Below are positions 18,429 through 29,562 of a DNA stretch of 64,000 bases, piece by piece. The translations under genes were made by a program, and so were the position numbers. Origin of the DNA: an uncultured Clostridia bacterium (GTDB taxonomy: Bacteria > Bacillota > Clostridia > Christensenellales > UBA1242); contig CALWTS010000031.1 of assembly GCA_944384535.1 (NCBI GenBank), positions 62,001 to 126,000 on the forward strand. Direction: 5' to 3'. Within the stretch, counting starts at the first letter, position 1; each line of letters begins with the position of its first letter. The notes below the pieces were generated by a model. It was not told the origin of the DNA and ran no database searches. It was given only the letters and a program-made list of their open reading frames with translations.

Positions 18429-18471
18429 AAAAGAGCGGTTGCTGGCAGAGCGTAACGCAATCCGCTCTTTT
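18429..18471 (-). terminator. Terminator-like hairpin in the AAA+ ATPase leader
   Basis: Leftward: GAGCGGATTGC ... GCAACCGCTC followed by TTTTTG, between the promoter at 18491-18518 and the gene. An alternative pairing of GAGCG with an internal CGCTC exists, so attenuation is conceivable. Confidence 0.55.
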
Positions 18472-18490
18472 GTTTTTTCTCTCTTTTTCT

Positions 18491-18518
18491 AGTATAAACG
18501 AATATTCTTTGTTGTCAA
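18491..18518 (-). promoter_or_regulatory. Promoter of the AAA+ ATPase gene
   Basis: -35 TTGACA (18513-18518), 16-nt spacer, -10 TATACT (18491-18496). It implies a leader of about 240 nt containing the hairpin and the palindromic repeat. Confidence 0.6.
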
Positions 18519-18628
18519 TGTTAAATTGAATGTCTAAAAATTTGCAAATTGAAAATTATAATAACAACCTATGACAACGGCAGAAGTATTCGTTTTTTTT
18601 GCAATTAAGAGAGAATTAAGCGCAAAAG

Positions 18629-18657
18629 AAAACATAGGTGGTTTTTACCTATGTTTC
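18629..18657 (-). terminator. Terminator of the giant-lipoprotein operon
   Basis: Stem AACATAGGT/ACCTATGTT (18631-18655) followed leftward by TTCTTTTG, downstream of the stop at 18692. Confidence 0.7.
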
Positions 18658-18691
18658 TCTTTAATATTCTGCTAGTTTCAAAATTGCTTGC

Positions 18692-19570
18692 CTAAGCACT
18701 CCTTTTTTTTCTATTTTTTTTTATTTTTATAATTAAAAAAGATAACAATATAAATAATAATGTTATAAAAATTGCAAATACATACCACCAGCCATAATTG
18801 ATTATTAATAGATAAATAGATACCAAATTTTCATCATTTATATTTTCAAACTCAACTGTCCAAATGTGATAAAAAATGTTATTGTTCGAAAATTGATAAT
18901 TTGCATTAGATTGTATTTTATCAAAAACAGTAGAATAACTATAGATAAAACTAGGTTTATAATTGTTCTTAATATAAGATTCAAATGATAAACCTTGAGA
19001 AGAATTTATAAACTTTTGAGCATAAATTTCTCCTATAGTTTTTTCCTCTCCATTCATTGTTGATTTGTTTGAAAAAATAAATTTTCCGTTTGAGATTTTT
19101 TTATTATAAAAAATATTTCCTTCTGATGGAACATTGCTAGATGAGTTGTTTCCATTACTATTGTAATAACTCCAAGCCTGCAAGGAACTAAATACAACAC
19201 TAAATCCTATTACCTTTTGATCACTATTGTAAGTTACATCTGATAGCAACACTCCTTTATTAATTTTAAATTCCTCAATTGGATTTTGCAGGTAAGTCAA
19301 AGCATAATTAAATAAAAAATTATTTCGAATCTCAACAATCTCTTCCTTTAGGTTTTGTTTAAATATTTCAAAATCCTTTTCATTTGATAAAGAAATTATT
19401 TTGTCCTCATCTAACGAAAAATATAGCATTTGCTTAACTTGACTTTCACCAATATCTAAAGCAAAAACTATAAAATCATCAGTAGTATCATATAAAATAG
19501 AATTATTTTGAAATCCAGATAAAAATAAAAAAGAGAATATCAATATAATTATGAATGAGTATTTTTTCAT
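18692..19570 (-). CDS. Exported protein with C-terminal membrane anchor
   Basis: 292 residues. Signal peptide at about 1-20 (SFIIILIFSFLFLSG), an extracytoplasmic domain of about 225 residues and one membrane span near 258-282 (WWYVFAIFITLLFILLSFLII) with a basic tail, giving a type I topology. The outer domain is of a type I do not recognise. It follows the giant lipoprotein gene by 48 bp with no strong terminator between, so the two may act together at the cell surface. Confidence 0.6.
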   Translation of the reverse strand: MKKYSFIIILIFSFLFLSGFQNNSILYDTTDDFIVFALDIGESQVKQMLYFSLDEDKIISLSNEKDFEIFKQNLKEEIVEIRNNFLFNYALTYLQNPIEEFKINKGVLLSDVTYNSDQKVIGFSVVFSSLQAWSYYNSNGNNSSSNVPSEGNIFYNKKISNGKFIFSNKSTMNGEEKTIGEIYAQKFINSSQGLSFESYIKNNYKPSFIYSYSTVFDKIQSNANYQFSNNNIFYHIWTVEFENINDENLVSIYLLIINYGWWYVFAIFITLLFILLSFLIIKIKKNRKKRSA

Positions 19571-19618
19571 ATTATTATGATATTCTCTTATTTTAATTTA
19601 ATAACCTTTTATAGTTAA

Positions 19619-22600
19619 TTACTTTGTAATTGCCGCTTTATAAGTAGTTCCACTAACCAAACTAACAACTAATTTGTACCCAGTTGATCCGCAATTAATT
19701 TGCATTTCCGTTAAAGCTTTTGTTGTTATATTAACTATTCCACTACCAATATTCGAATAAACTGATCCTTTGATAGTAGGTATGCTAGAATAACTACTAA
19801 AACATTTAATATTTGAAGTATCAACTATATTATTAATTGTTCCGCCTAAAAGATTATATGAAATTCCGCTAGATCTTAATGTTGCAAAACTAGAGTTTTT
19901 TGTAAAACTTCCATTATTATAAACATACTCTAATGTGCCATTATCATTTGATAATGTAATTCCTACAAAATAAGCTGTCACTTCCGCAGAACCTGATGTA
20001 TTAATTACAAAATTACCATCATTTCCACAAGCAGATATCTTTCCTAAATTAATTATACTAATTCCAGAACTAATTACAATATTATTGGTAACTGTCCCTG
20101 TAAAAATTTTATTTCCACTATTGAAACAACCTACGATACTTCCATTACTGGTGTTAAAAGCACATATTCCAGCGTAAGCGACCTTCAAAACTAATCGTTG
20201 TGCCATCGTATATGTAAAATCAACGGTATTTTTAGAATTCATAATTTGTCCATAATTAATAGAAACAATAGATGAAATTATTACATTATTTCCATAACCA
20301 TTACCATTAATATTTTCAAGATTAAATTCTGTTAAAGAAACATTATCAATATTTCCATAATTATATAATGCCAGTGGAGCAAATAGAATATTGTTGTTTG
20401 AAAGTTTATTAAATGATAATTTGTAACTAATTATTAAATTTTTAATAGTTGCAGTTTTATCTATTTTTTTAAAAATTGATGCAAATTTATTAAATGAAAC
20501 ACTGCCCATGCCAGAAACATTTGTAGAATACGCATCCATGTCGTAAATTGAATTCGTTTCAATTGTTATTTTATGATTATTTCCATCAAGAATGCCATAG
20601 AAAGTTTCCATTAAATGAATATAAATTTCGGCTCCAGTTTCTTCATCAAGTTGTGAAACATAAAGGTCACTATTTTTTATAACGATATCGCTTGTTAATT
20701 TAAAATAGAATGTTTGACCTTCTAAATTTCTCTTACTTATATTTAAAAAGTCTTGAGAATTATTTATTAGATAAGGATTATTTTTGGTTCCATCTCCGCC
20801 ATCAAAAACATTAAATGTTATAACTTCATTGAGATTAATAGCATCACTAAATAAGTAAATATTTTGCATTGTATCATCTATTAATCTTACCCTTATCATA
20901 AACATACTTACTTCACCACTTCGTCTAGGCATATAGAAATAATTATAAGTATATGCATCATCTCCTTCTGAACCTGAAACAGTATCGGGTTCTTTAATAC
21001 CATCAATTAACATACTTACCCAGAACTGGTATCTTCCAGAATTTTCTGATTTCCACTTCCATTCAAATTTGGCATCATTTTCATTCCATGAAACAGATAA
21101 ATCACTTGCATCAGTATTATAGATATTGATTTTAACTATATCACTATTCAACAGTAATTTAGGGTTTGATTGTGTACTATCTTGTGCATCAATAACTTGT
21201 ATAGATAAAACCTTCCCTACCATAGACGTATCTAATACAAATATTTGTTCTCCATTTTTGGATAGATATTTAACATTTTCTTCAACACCTTCAAAATTTT
21301 CAATTGAAACTTTTATTTGATAACAATAATAGTCATTATTTATACTTATTGCAGTAAAATACTTTGAAAAATCAATATATGTCTTGCCATCTTCATTAAG
21401 TTTAATTTCATAATATGCTTCAGAAACTTTTGTAAGCTTATTAATAGAAGAAATACATAACGGTTTTGAATTTATTTTACCTTCGCAATAAATGTAAATT
21501 TTAATATCAAATTCTCCAATATTGTTTAATTGACCTTGATCAAGTGTAAATGTAACAAATTTGTAATCTTTATTTCCTTGAGCAGAATCATCGGTAAATG
21601 AGAAACTTCCTGTCAATTTAATAGTATAAATTTTGGATAATCTTTCGTATTCTGCAAAAATTGAAATTCTGTTGTTGATATCTTCACTAGAACCTGTATC
21701 TTCATAAAGTTTTTTATCAATAACAAAATTAATCTTCCCTTCATAAATTCCTGTTTGATTTTCTGTCAAGAATGGAGATTCTGTTCTTACTAAATATCCT
21801 TTTTCGGTACCATATAAAATCGTTTCTTGACTTCTTAAAACAGCAGTCTTGTTTGTATCTTCACTGTTATAATAAACAGTTTTTTCAAAGATGTAATATT
21901 CACCTTCAACAGTGTGTTTTGCTGAACTATTATTTTCATCCGAAGCTACTCCTGCTAAAGCATTAACAATAATTCTATAATAAGAATACTTCTCACTAAT
22001 ATAATTTGAAGACAATGTGTTTGATTTTGTATAGTAAACATCTTCATATCCTTGTTTAACAAAAGTTTCCCCATCAACGTCTAAAACATAATACAAAACA
22101 GAAACTTCGTAAATCAACTCGCCTTTATTTCCATCAGCATCTACGAAATCTAAATCCTCTAAAGCTGTCCAACTTATATCACCACCTACTGCATTTATCA
22201 AGCTTATCTTAGAAATCATTTTTGCTTTCAAATATGTAACATCTGATGATAATACCGGATACCTACTGCTACCAACAAAATTTAATAAATGGTCAGCAGA
22301 TTGCGTTTGTGTTGAAAAAGTTTCATCACTTTCCTCAAATCCTCCAGAATTACCATTCAAATAAGCTTGAAATTGACTAGCTGTTAACTCTGATGGATAT
22401 ATGATATTTCCTTCTTCATCTTTTGAACCAATTATATAAGAAACTCCATTTGAATCTTTTGTAAAATCGTTTTGATAATAATATCCTTCATCACCTTTAT
22501 CATAGCCATCACTTAAACTAATATTATTTCCCATATTAAATTTCAATGTTGGCATATAAGTTACTGAAATTGAGCTAAATGTTACTTGAATATTGTTATT

Positions 22601-25600
22601 AACAACTTTTAATATTGGTTCATCTAATTTGTAAACTTCTAATACAGCATAAGTATCACTTTCTATATTCATTAAATTGTAAGATATAGATCCATTGATT
22701 GATAAAATTAAGTATTCATAAAGTCCACTATCCTGCAAATTAATTTTTGCGACACCATCTGAAAAATTAGTTGTCATTGAATCCGGTGCCAATCCCTCCT
22801 TGACATACCTTACTAAAACCTCAAAAGTATTATCTAAACCTGCTTCAATTATGAATTGTCCATTTTCAAATTTTATGTTTTCTTGTATCAAATCCAAATA
22901 ATTAATACTAAAAATAGCAGATTTACCGTTCACAACATAATCATTTTGTTCATGATTTGATTCTTGTGACTTGTTTGAAACTAAATATGCAAAAATGTCT
23001 ACATTAATTAAAGTATTAATAGGTATCAAATTTTTATCATCACAAGATTTTCTTAATGAAGTCAAATTTAATTTGAAACCAGGAATATCAAAAGAAGATT
23101 CTATATTGGATAAAATTGGAATATTTTCATCACTAGGCTCTATTTTTTCATTATTATATGATATATCCCACTGATTACCTGAATATTGAATAATAAATTC
23201 TATAATTTTTTCTTCTTTGTTAGATGTTGTATATCTAAAAACCATTTTGTAAGACTGTGCAGTAACTATACTCAATAGGTTAGGTTCTCCATCATTTCCC
23301 CAGTTCTTAACATAGTAAGTTGAAACAGGTAAAATATTCACAGTATATTGACTTTTTTCTTGTATCTTTTCATTTTGTAAAGAAATTTCTGGCGCTGCAG
23401 TAACATAAACTTTACAAGATACAGATGACTCTGAATCGAGAAATACTCCTATTCCTGTTTGTTTCACGCTTACTGCATAATCCCCTGCTGGAATTTGACG
23501 CGCAATATCATCAAGTAAAATTGAATTATCACCAATTCCTTTATTTGTAGAAACAAGAGTAGTTACAAAAGTCTTAAAATTTTTTATTGCATTATTTTCT
23601 TCTCCACTTATTGACTGATAATCTTGCACTAATAAGTCAATATAAGACTTTTTTTGAGCAGAATAATCTAAATGAACAGAAATTTGGATATCTGGGAATA
23701 ATTGAGATGCATTAACTACTATTTCATAACTTGTATTTGTCAAGGCACCATCTTTCTTTAATGTGAATTTTAACACTAAATTTGTAACATTTGTTCCAAA
23801 TTCACCAATACTAAAATATATAGGATCTTTCCATACTTGATTAAGTAAATCATAAATCTTTGTATCACTACCCTTAGGTTTATTATAGTGATCAATAATT
23901 GTTTGCATAAAACTTGTTTCTAAAAATTGCTTTTCGTTAAAGACTAATTTACCATCTTTGACAGCAATGCCAATTGGTTGAGTATATTTTGTTGTAGAAA
24001 CCGAATTTGATATATCAGAACTTATAATATTTGACTGTGAAGAAAAAGCAATAATAGAAATATTATAATTATCTCCTCCATCAAGCATAACATCTAATAA
24101 ATTCAAAGCTTTTTTATAAGAAATAATTTGAATTTTTGTCTGATCAATAGTATTTTCAAAAACAACATAAAATCCAGTTGGCTGAACATTTAAATATTGT
24201 TCGTTAACATCTATTTGATTCCATTGCCAATATAAAACATTATCTTCTATAATTATACTATCTTGTTCTTGATTGGAAATAGGGGCTAATTTATAAACCT
24301 CAAAAGCGTATTCAGAATATTGCTCGAAAACATCATCATTCTTACCTATACGAGAAATTAAGAAATTAACTTGTCCAAACTGAATTTCTCCAATAATTTC
24401 ATTGACAGATACTCCAAAACATTCTGTATAAGTAAATCCAACTTCTGTTCCTTTATCTTTGGTAAATTCAATTATAGAATTATCTGAATTTGTTTTCCAA
24501 TATCCTAAACAGTCATCTGCTGTAAAATATTTAACATAACTATCTTCTTGTGTTTGTATAAGAACTCTAAAAGAAATTGTATTATCATTTTTGCTAAAAA
24601 TTATATAATCTTGTGTTAAATTTGATTCTCTTTTTAAACTAGGTTCACTATCTATACAATAATCAAATGTTAAATTTATCCAATCAGCATCAACAGAACC
24701 ACTTTTTCGTACAGTAAAGTCAAATGATAAAGTTTGTCCTTGCAGTGTTAGTACATCGTTATACAACTTTATTAAATCAATCATTGCAATTTTAAATTGG
24801 TTACTCGTATCCTCCTTAAATGGAGTAAATGATTTAATTATATAGTCGCTGCCTTTTTTATATCTTACACTAAAAACAAGATCATTAAAATCATCAACAA
24901 TTAATGTTAAGACAATGTTTCCATTGTTGTCTACACTTACATTATCTATTCCTTCAAGTTTATAACCTTTAATAACAACCTCAAGACTAGAAGGTAATTT
25001 TTGGAATGAATTATCAAATGCTACTATTTTAACAATATATGCTCCAATTTTTCCACTTAAATATTCATTAGTCATAAGATTGATTTCTTTTGAAAAATTT
25101 TCCTGATCGACAATTAGTAATTTTTCTATTATTTGATCTTCTGTTGTAATTTGAATTAAAAATGATTGATTTTGATTGTCTGTAATGGTTAATACTCCAG
25201 AATCAGAAATTGCAATATCTTCAACACTCTTCAGTCTTTCAATATCAATAGACTTCACTTCAGAACTTATATTTCCCGTATTTATTACCTGAATATCTAT
25301 TTTATTCAGTCCACTTTTAATAACATTTTTAAATAAAGTTAACTGATATGTTTGATCTAAACTATCTAAAATTAATTTGTAATCATCATGGTTATCACCA
25401 TTTTTTAATAACAATTCAACTTTTTCATCATTTTCATAATTAATAGTAATTTTAAATTTAATATTTTCAAAAGTTGACCACTCATCATGCCATTTTATAA
25501 CAGTATAAGCATTAAGTTTTTGATCTAATATTGTAGCTTTAGTTGTGTCATCAAAAATTTCCACTGTTGTATCGCTAATTTGATTTAACTTAAATAGATT

Positions 25601-28600
25601 TAAACTTGATGATGCTTTTTCTCCAAAATAACCTATTGCGTTACCATTTTGAGAAGATAAAGAATAATTTTCTGCTATGTTGGCGGTAATTATTATTTCA
25701 ACATTATCATTAAGTTTCGCACTAATTTTATTTTCTATATCTTGAATAGAACAGCTTAACTCCTTAGTAACAATATAATAATCCTTATCATTAATTATTT
25801 TAATTGTATATTCAACAGGATTAATGTCTGCCCCAGATAAATCTTTTACAACATTGTTCCATACAATGGTATCATCTTGCAAAGAGACATCAAAATTGCA
25901 ATCACTTAAATTATATAAAGTAAAAGTTGAGATATTTGAATTGATAAAATAATTTGTTTCATTTAAATTTTTATAAATTAATTGAACATTAAATTCGTTT
26001 ACCCCTAAGAAGTCTTTTATTTTAATTTTAGCTATATTCCCACCCTGTGAATAATCTACATTATCAACACTTCCATTAACTTGAACCTCTTTAATATTTG
26101 CAGTGTTTGACAAAATAGGAATTGAAACTACCCAATCTTCACCATCTTTGGCGATATTAATATTTGTTATAGTCTGTAATTTTTTGATAGAAATAACATT
26201 TGAATTATTTGAGTCTAAATATTGCTTATTATTACTTTTAACATATACATTTTTAGCAACCAACCAATCAATGTCATTAATATCGTTTAAATTTAGACTA
26301 GTTGCAGAATAGTTTTCTATTTTTAAAACATCATCTACATATATATCATATGAAGTATTTTCAGAGACATTATTCCAACTTAAAATCATACTCTCACTAT
26401 CAAAAGCAATTGTTGGGGCATCCAACTTATATATATCTAGTTTATTCTTACCTAATAAAGTTGTACCGTTGTCAGAAGGTAAATAATAAATGTTTCCAAT
26501 TTCTCCGATTTTATGAGAGAACAACTCTACTTGTATATAATCAAGCATCCTATACGCATTTTTAAAATCCTGATTATTTTGTAATAAATCATTAATCTTT
26601 TCTTGCAAATTAAATGATAAACTATTATCTTCTGTAAAAAATCTATTATAATAATTACCATTTTGGGAATTAACAATTGTAATAGTTACATAATAATTCT
26701 CTATTTTACTGCTATCTACACTATTAAATGTAATTATACCATCAGAATAACCAATCGCAGACGGTGCTGATACCCTTTGAAAATTAATCTCTTTGAGTTC
26801 ACTATTTAAATAATAATGATCATCTTTATTAGTAGTAGCAACATACATGATTGTCATTTCAAATTCTGTATCAAAAATTGAATAGTCAATCATATCTATA
26901 ATTTTTTCATTGCTTTTATTTATGATTTCCCCATTTAATTTAATGACAGGATAAACTGCATTGTCAATCATTTGAACTTCTAAGTATTCATGTATTTTTT
27001 TATCATTATCAAATTCGTCAAAAACCTCACTAATGTTAAATGTAGGTGTTGCAAGTTTTGTAATAACCAATTTGTAAGGATCACTATTTAAATGAATGTT
27101 TCCATCAAAAGAAGTTCCACTTGTTGCAATTATAGAAATGTTGTAATCTTTTGCTAATTCGAATCCTTCTTCAAAAGTATATTCTACATATTCTGGAAGA
27201 TCGCCAGCGCCTAAAATTACTCCTCCATCATATTTCCCATCAACATAAATAGAGTATCCACCACCAAATTCAACCGTGTTGATAATTAATCGATTTTGTC
27301 CTAAATTATTGTCAAAAACAACACTAGGAGTTTCTAAATCTTTTGTTACAATAATGTTTTTTGAATAAACATTTTGAATATTATTAAAATTTGAATCTAA
27401 ATATAAATTAGTATTTTCTGATTTTGATGCAATTTCAATAACATAATAACCAAATTCAAGAGTTTCTTTAATTTGATTTGCTTTTGTATTCCCTGTAATG
27501 ATAGCTTCTGAACTTTCATCTTTGATAAAATTTTTGTCTGTTTTGTAGATTTTATATTCATAGTAAGTCATATCGTTATCTAAGATATTCCACTTAAAAG
27601 AACCATTTATTTGCTCTTCACTAATATCCGATACGATAGATAAAATGTCAAGTTCTTTAACAATTTCTATTTTTGTAGAACATTCTATGTTTTGTTCATT
27701 TATCCTGTAGGCAACAATTTTGATAAAATATTTATCTCCAAAACTTTGATATCCTTTTAAATTATTAAGACGTATCTCAATATATGTATTTTCATCTTTA
27801 ACTTCGTAATTATTCGTATTTACCAATTCATCGTTAACATAAACTAAATAACTGTTTGCATTATCAATTTTATCAACTTTTATAATAGAAATATTACTAT
27901 AACTATCATAACTATGCTCTACGTAATTTAATTCATCTAAAACATAAAAGTCTAAGACATAATCATCAGAGTTAAGTACATTTGAAGTTTTATTTCCATT
28001 AATTTCAATTTGTTGAACCTTTCCATCAACAACTGTTGGTAATGCGGTTATCCTAAAAGTATATTTGCCAACATCTAAACCATTAAGATCTATAGTTTTT
28101 TCTAATCCATCTTGAGTATTAAAAATTATGCTTTCATCAGCCCAAGTAATTCTATAGTTTTCTACATAATCATTTTCCTTAAAACTAAATCTAACTTCTT
28201 TATTTTTAAAAGAAACTTCTACACTTGGAATTTGCAATTTCGCAACTAATAACTGTTCCTTAACCTCACTATTTAAATAATAAATATTATCTAAATTTTT
28301 ACCACCTTTTGATATTACACTTACAAAATAAACTCCATATTCTTTACCTTCTAAAATATAACTATTTTCAAAAGCATCTGCAGAATATTCTATAATTTCC
28401 TTTTGACCAATTGTTTGATTGTCAACTATCTCGAAGCAATAACCGCTTGCATTTTGAATTTCGTTAAAAGACAAGAAACCATTATTATTCTTTAGATTAT
28501 ATGTCAAATCAGGATAATCCAATTTTTGAAGGTAAACTATGGTTGATGATGACATTAATTGATTTGTTAAATCTTTGGAAACAATCTTAATAGTTACATA

Positions 28601-29401
28601 TTTGTCAATGGAATAAATTTGATAATTTATCGTAATAAAATTATCAATAATATTTTCATAAATCTTTATACCATCAATATAAACATCATACTGAACATTC
28701 TGTTGTTTATCCCAAGACATAACAACTTCAGGTGTACCAAAATCATAACTATATGTAAAATCAATATTTTCTAATATTCCAACTACACCCACATTAATAA
28801 TTTCTTCTTGTGAAAATTCAGAATCATCTGTTGTTATATTATCCCCTAAAGCTCTAACCTTAACAAAATATGAACCTTTTTCTTCAAAAATAAAATAATT
28901 ATCATCTATTATTTTGTAGACATACTCTATTCTTGAAAAATCTGTTGTGTCATCTATTAGACAATATCCAATTTCATATTGTGTAGCGTAAACTTCATTT
29001 CCATCTACTACTGTAAATGATTTCTCCCAAGTATAAAATCCATTTTCCTCTAAAATGAAACCTTTAGGAGTAATTTGATTATATTTTACTCTAACCTTAA
29101 CAGAAGCAATCGTATTGTCATTATAATTTGCAAATACATACGCCTCTCCAGACTCAACAGCTTTAAAATTTGAGTTATCTTCTTTTTTTATAATATTTTC
29201 ATTAGAAGATACAAATGAAATTTTATTTTTTTCAACTCCAGAAACATTTAAAGATTGAGAAAAATCTATTGAATCACCAATTGAAACAATATATTCTTTT
29301 TTATCAAAATTACCAATTACACTTGATTGACTGTTACAAGCTGTAAAACAAAATATCGTTAACAATGACAACATTATAACAGCAAATATATTTTTTTTCA
29401 T
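19619..29401 (-). CDS. Giant surface lipoprotein with Ig/FnIII-like repeats
   Basis: 3260 residues from the ATG at 29399-29401 (GAGGG site; an in-frame TTG directly upstream is less likely). Signal peptide and lipobox FCFTAC put the lipid-modified Cys at residue 22. Residues 25-110 look like a BIG2-type Ig domain. Then many repeats of 90-120 residues recur with the pattern 'kl..P.i......l.W..v.....Y.i.v......', typical of FnIII/Ig folds: KLDAPTIAFDSESMILSWN and LDYPDLTYN are examples. Near the C-terminus GGDGTKNNPYLINNSQDF starts a right-handed beta-helix-like region rich in N/G/I (YNYGNIDNVSL, NSGNKIFTG). No cell-wall sorting signal is seen. A role in adhesion or glycan binding is inferred. 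Length is extreme for a genome of this type. Confidence 0.8.
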   Translation of the reverse strand: MKKNIFAVIMLSLLTIFCFTACNSQSSVIGNFDKKEYIVSIGDSIDFSQSLNVSGVEKNKISFVSSNENIIKKEDNSNFKAVESGEAYVFANYNDNTIASVKVRVKYNQITPKGFILEENGFYTWEKSFTVVDGNEVYATQYEIGYCLIDDTTDFSRIEYVYKIIDDNYFIFEEKGSYFVKVRALGDNITTDDSEFSQEEIINVGVVGILENIDFTYSYDFGTPEVVMSWDKQQNVQYDVYIDGIKIYENIIDNFITINYQIYSIDKYVTIKIVSKDLTNQLMSSSTIVYLQKLDYPDLTYNLKNNNGFLSFNEIQNASGYCFEIVDNQTIGQKEIIEYSADAFENSYILEGKEYGVYFVSVISKGGKNLDNIYYLNSEVKEQLLVAKLQIPSVEVSFKNKEVRFSFKENDYVENYRITWADESIIFNTQDGLEKTIDLNGLDVGKYTFRITALPTVVDGKVQQIEINGNKTSNVLNSDDYVLDFYVLDELNYVEHSYDSYSNISIIKVDKIDNANSYLVYVNDELVNTNNYEVKDENTYIEIRLNNLKGYQSFGDKYFIKIVAYRINEQNIECSTKIEIVKELDILSIVSDISEEQINGSFKWNILDNDMTYYEYKIYKTDKNFIKDESSEAIITGNTKANQIKETLEFGYYVIEIASKSENTNLYLDSNFNNIQNVYSKNIIVTKDLETPSVVFDNNLGQNRLIINTVEFGGGYSIYVDGKYDGGVILGAGDLPEYVEYTFEEGFELAKDYNISIIATSGTSFDGNIHLNSDPYKLVITKLATPTFNISEVFDEFDNDKKIHEYLEVQMIDNAVYPVIKLNGEIINKSNEKIIDMIDYSIFDTEFEMTIMYVATTNKDDHYYLNSELKEINFQRVSAPSAIGYSDGIITFNSVDSSKIENYYVTITIVNSQNGNYYNRFFTEDNSLSFNLQEKINDLLQNNQDFKNAYRMLDYIQVELFSHKIGEIGNIYYLPSDNGTTLLGKNKLDIYKLDAPTIAFDSESMILSWNNVSENTSYDIYVDDVLKIENYSATSLNLNDINDIDWLVAKNVYVKSNNKQYLDSNNSNVISIKKLQTITNINIAKDGEDWVVSIPILSNTANIKEVQVNGSVDNVDYSQGGNIAKIKIKDFLGVNEFNVQLIYKNLNETNYFINSNISTFTLYNLSDCNFDVSLQDDTIVWNNVVKDLSGADINPVEYTIKIINDKDYYIVTKELSCSIQDIENKISAKLNDNVEIIITANIAENYSLSSQNGNAIGYFGEKASSSLNLFKLNQISDTTVEIFDDTTKATILDQKLNAYTVIKWHDEWSTFENIKFKITINYENDEKVELLLKNGDNHDDYKLILDSLDQTYQLTLFKNVIKSGLNKIDIQVINTGNISSEVKSIDIERLKSVEDIAISDSGVLTITDNQNQSFLIQITTEDQIIEKLLIVDQENFSKEINLMTNEYLSGKIGAYIVKIVAFDNSFQKLPSSLEVVIKGYKLEGIDNVSVDNNGNIVLTLIVDDFNDLVFSVRYKKGSDYIIKSFTPFKEDTSNQFKIAMIDLIKLYNDVLTLQGQTLSFDFTVRKSGSVDADWINLTFDYCIDSEPSLKRESNLTQDYIIFSKNDNTISFRVLIQTQEDSYVKYFTADDCLGYWKTNSDNSIIEFTKDKGTEVGFTYTECFGVSVNEIIGEIQFGQVNFLISRIGKNDDVFEQYSEYAFEVYKLAPISNQEQDSIIIEDNVLYWQWNQIDVNEQYLNVQPTGFYVVFENTIDQTKIQIISYKKALNLLDVMLDGGDNYNISIIAFSSQSNIISSDISNSVSTTKYTQPIGIAVKDGKLVFNEKQFLETSFMQTIIDHYNKPKGSDTKIYDLLNQVWKDPIYFSIGEFGTNVTNLVLKFTLKKDGALTNTSYEIVVNASQLFPDIQISVHLDYSAQKKSYIDLLVQDYQSISGEENNAIKNFKTFVTTLVSTNKGIGDNSILLDDIARQIPAGDYAVSVKQTGIGVFLDSESSVSCKVYVTAAPEISLQNEKIQEKSQYTVNILPVSTYYVKNWGNDGEPNLLSIVTAQSYKMVFRYTTSNKEEKIIEFIIQYSGNQWDISYNNEKIEPSDENIPILSNIESSFDIPGFKLNLTSLRKSCDDKNLIPINTLINVDIFAYLVSNKSQESNHEQNDYVVNGKSAIFSINYLDLIQENIKFENGQFIIEAGLDNTFEVLVRYVKEGLAPDSMTTNFSDGVAKINLQDSGLYEYLILSINGSISYNLMNIESDTYAVLEVYKLDEPILKVVNNNIQVTFSSISVTYMPTLKFNMGNNISLSDGYDKGDEGYYYQNDFTKDSNGVSYIIGSKDEEGNIIYPSELTASQFQAYLNGNSGGFEESDETFSTQTQSADHLLNFVGSSRYPVLSSDVTYLKAKMISKISLINAVGGDISWTALEDLDFVDADGNKGELIYEVSVLYYVLDVDGETFVKQGYEDVYYTKSNTLSSNYISEKYSYYRIIVNALAGVASDENNSSAKHTVEGEYYIFEKTVYYNSEDTNKTAVLRSQETILYGTEKGYLVRTESPFLTENQTGIYEGKINFVIDKKLYEDTGSSEDINNRISIFAEYERLSKIYTIKLTGSFSFTDDSAQGNKDYKFVTFTLDQGQLNNIGEFDIKIYIYCEGKINSKPLCISSINKLTKVSEAYYEIKLNEDGKTYIDFSKYFTAISINNDYYCYQIKVSIENFEGVEENVKYLSKNGEQIFVLDTSMVGKVLSIQVIDAQDSTQSNPKLLLNSDIVKINIYNTDASDLSVSWNENDAKFEWKWKSENSGRYQFWVSMLIDGIKEPDTVSGSEGDDAYTYNYFYMPRRSGEVSMFMIRVRLIDDTMQNIYLFSDAINLNEVITFNVFDGGDGTKNNPYLINNSQDFLNISKRNLEGQTFYFKLTSDIVIKNSDLYVSQLDEETGAEIYIHLMETFYGILDGNNHKITIETNSIYDMDAYSTNVSGMGSVSFNKFASIFKKIDKTATIKNLIISYKLSFNKLSNNNILFAPLALYNYGNIDNVSLTEFNLENINGNGYGNNVIISSIVSINYGQIMNSKNTVDFTYTMAQRLVLKVAYAGICAFNTSNGSIVGCFNSGNKIFTGTVTNNIVISSGISIINLGKISACGNDGNFVINTSGSAEVTAYFVGITLSNDNGTLEYVYNNGSFTKNSSFATLRSSGISYNLLGGTINNIVDTSNIKCFSSYSSIPTIKGSVYSNIGSGIVNITTKALTEMQINCGSTGYKLVVSLVSGTTYKAAITK

Positions 29402-29529
29402 CAATCCCTCTACCCTTTAGTATTATCATGATAACATTTTTTTAATCTTTAAAGCAAATATTTTGAGAACTTTTATTAATTATAATAATTATATACAATT
29501 ACAAGTAATCCTCGATAGATGAATTAAAA

Positions 29530-29560
29530 ATAAAAAATAGGTTAGCTAACCTATTTTTTA
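29530..29560 (-). terminator. Terminator of the HEPN-motif gene
   Basis: Perfect palindrome AAAAAATAGGTTAGCTAACC continuing with the complementary arm to 29559; the T-rich arm serves as the U tract. Confidence 0.8.
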
Positions 29561-29562
29561 CC

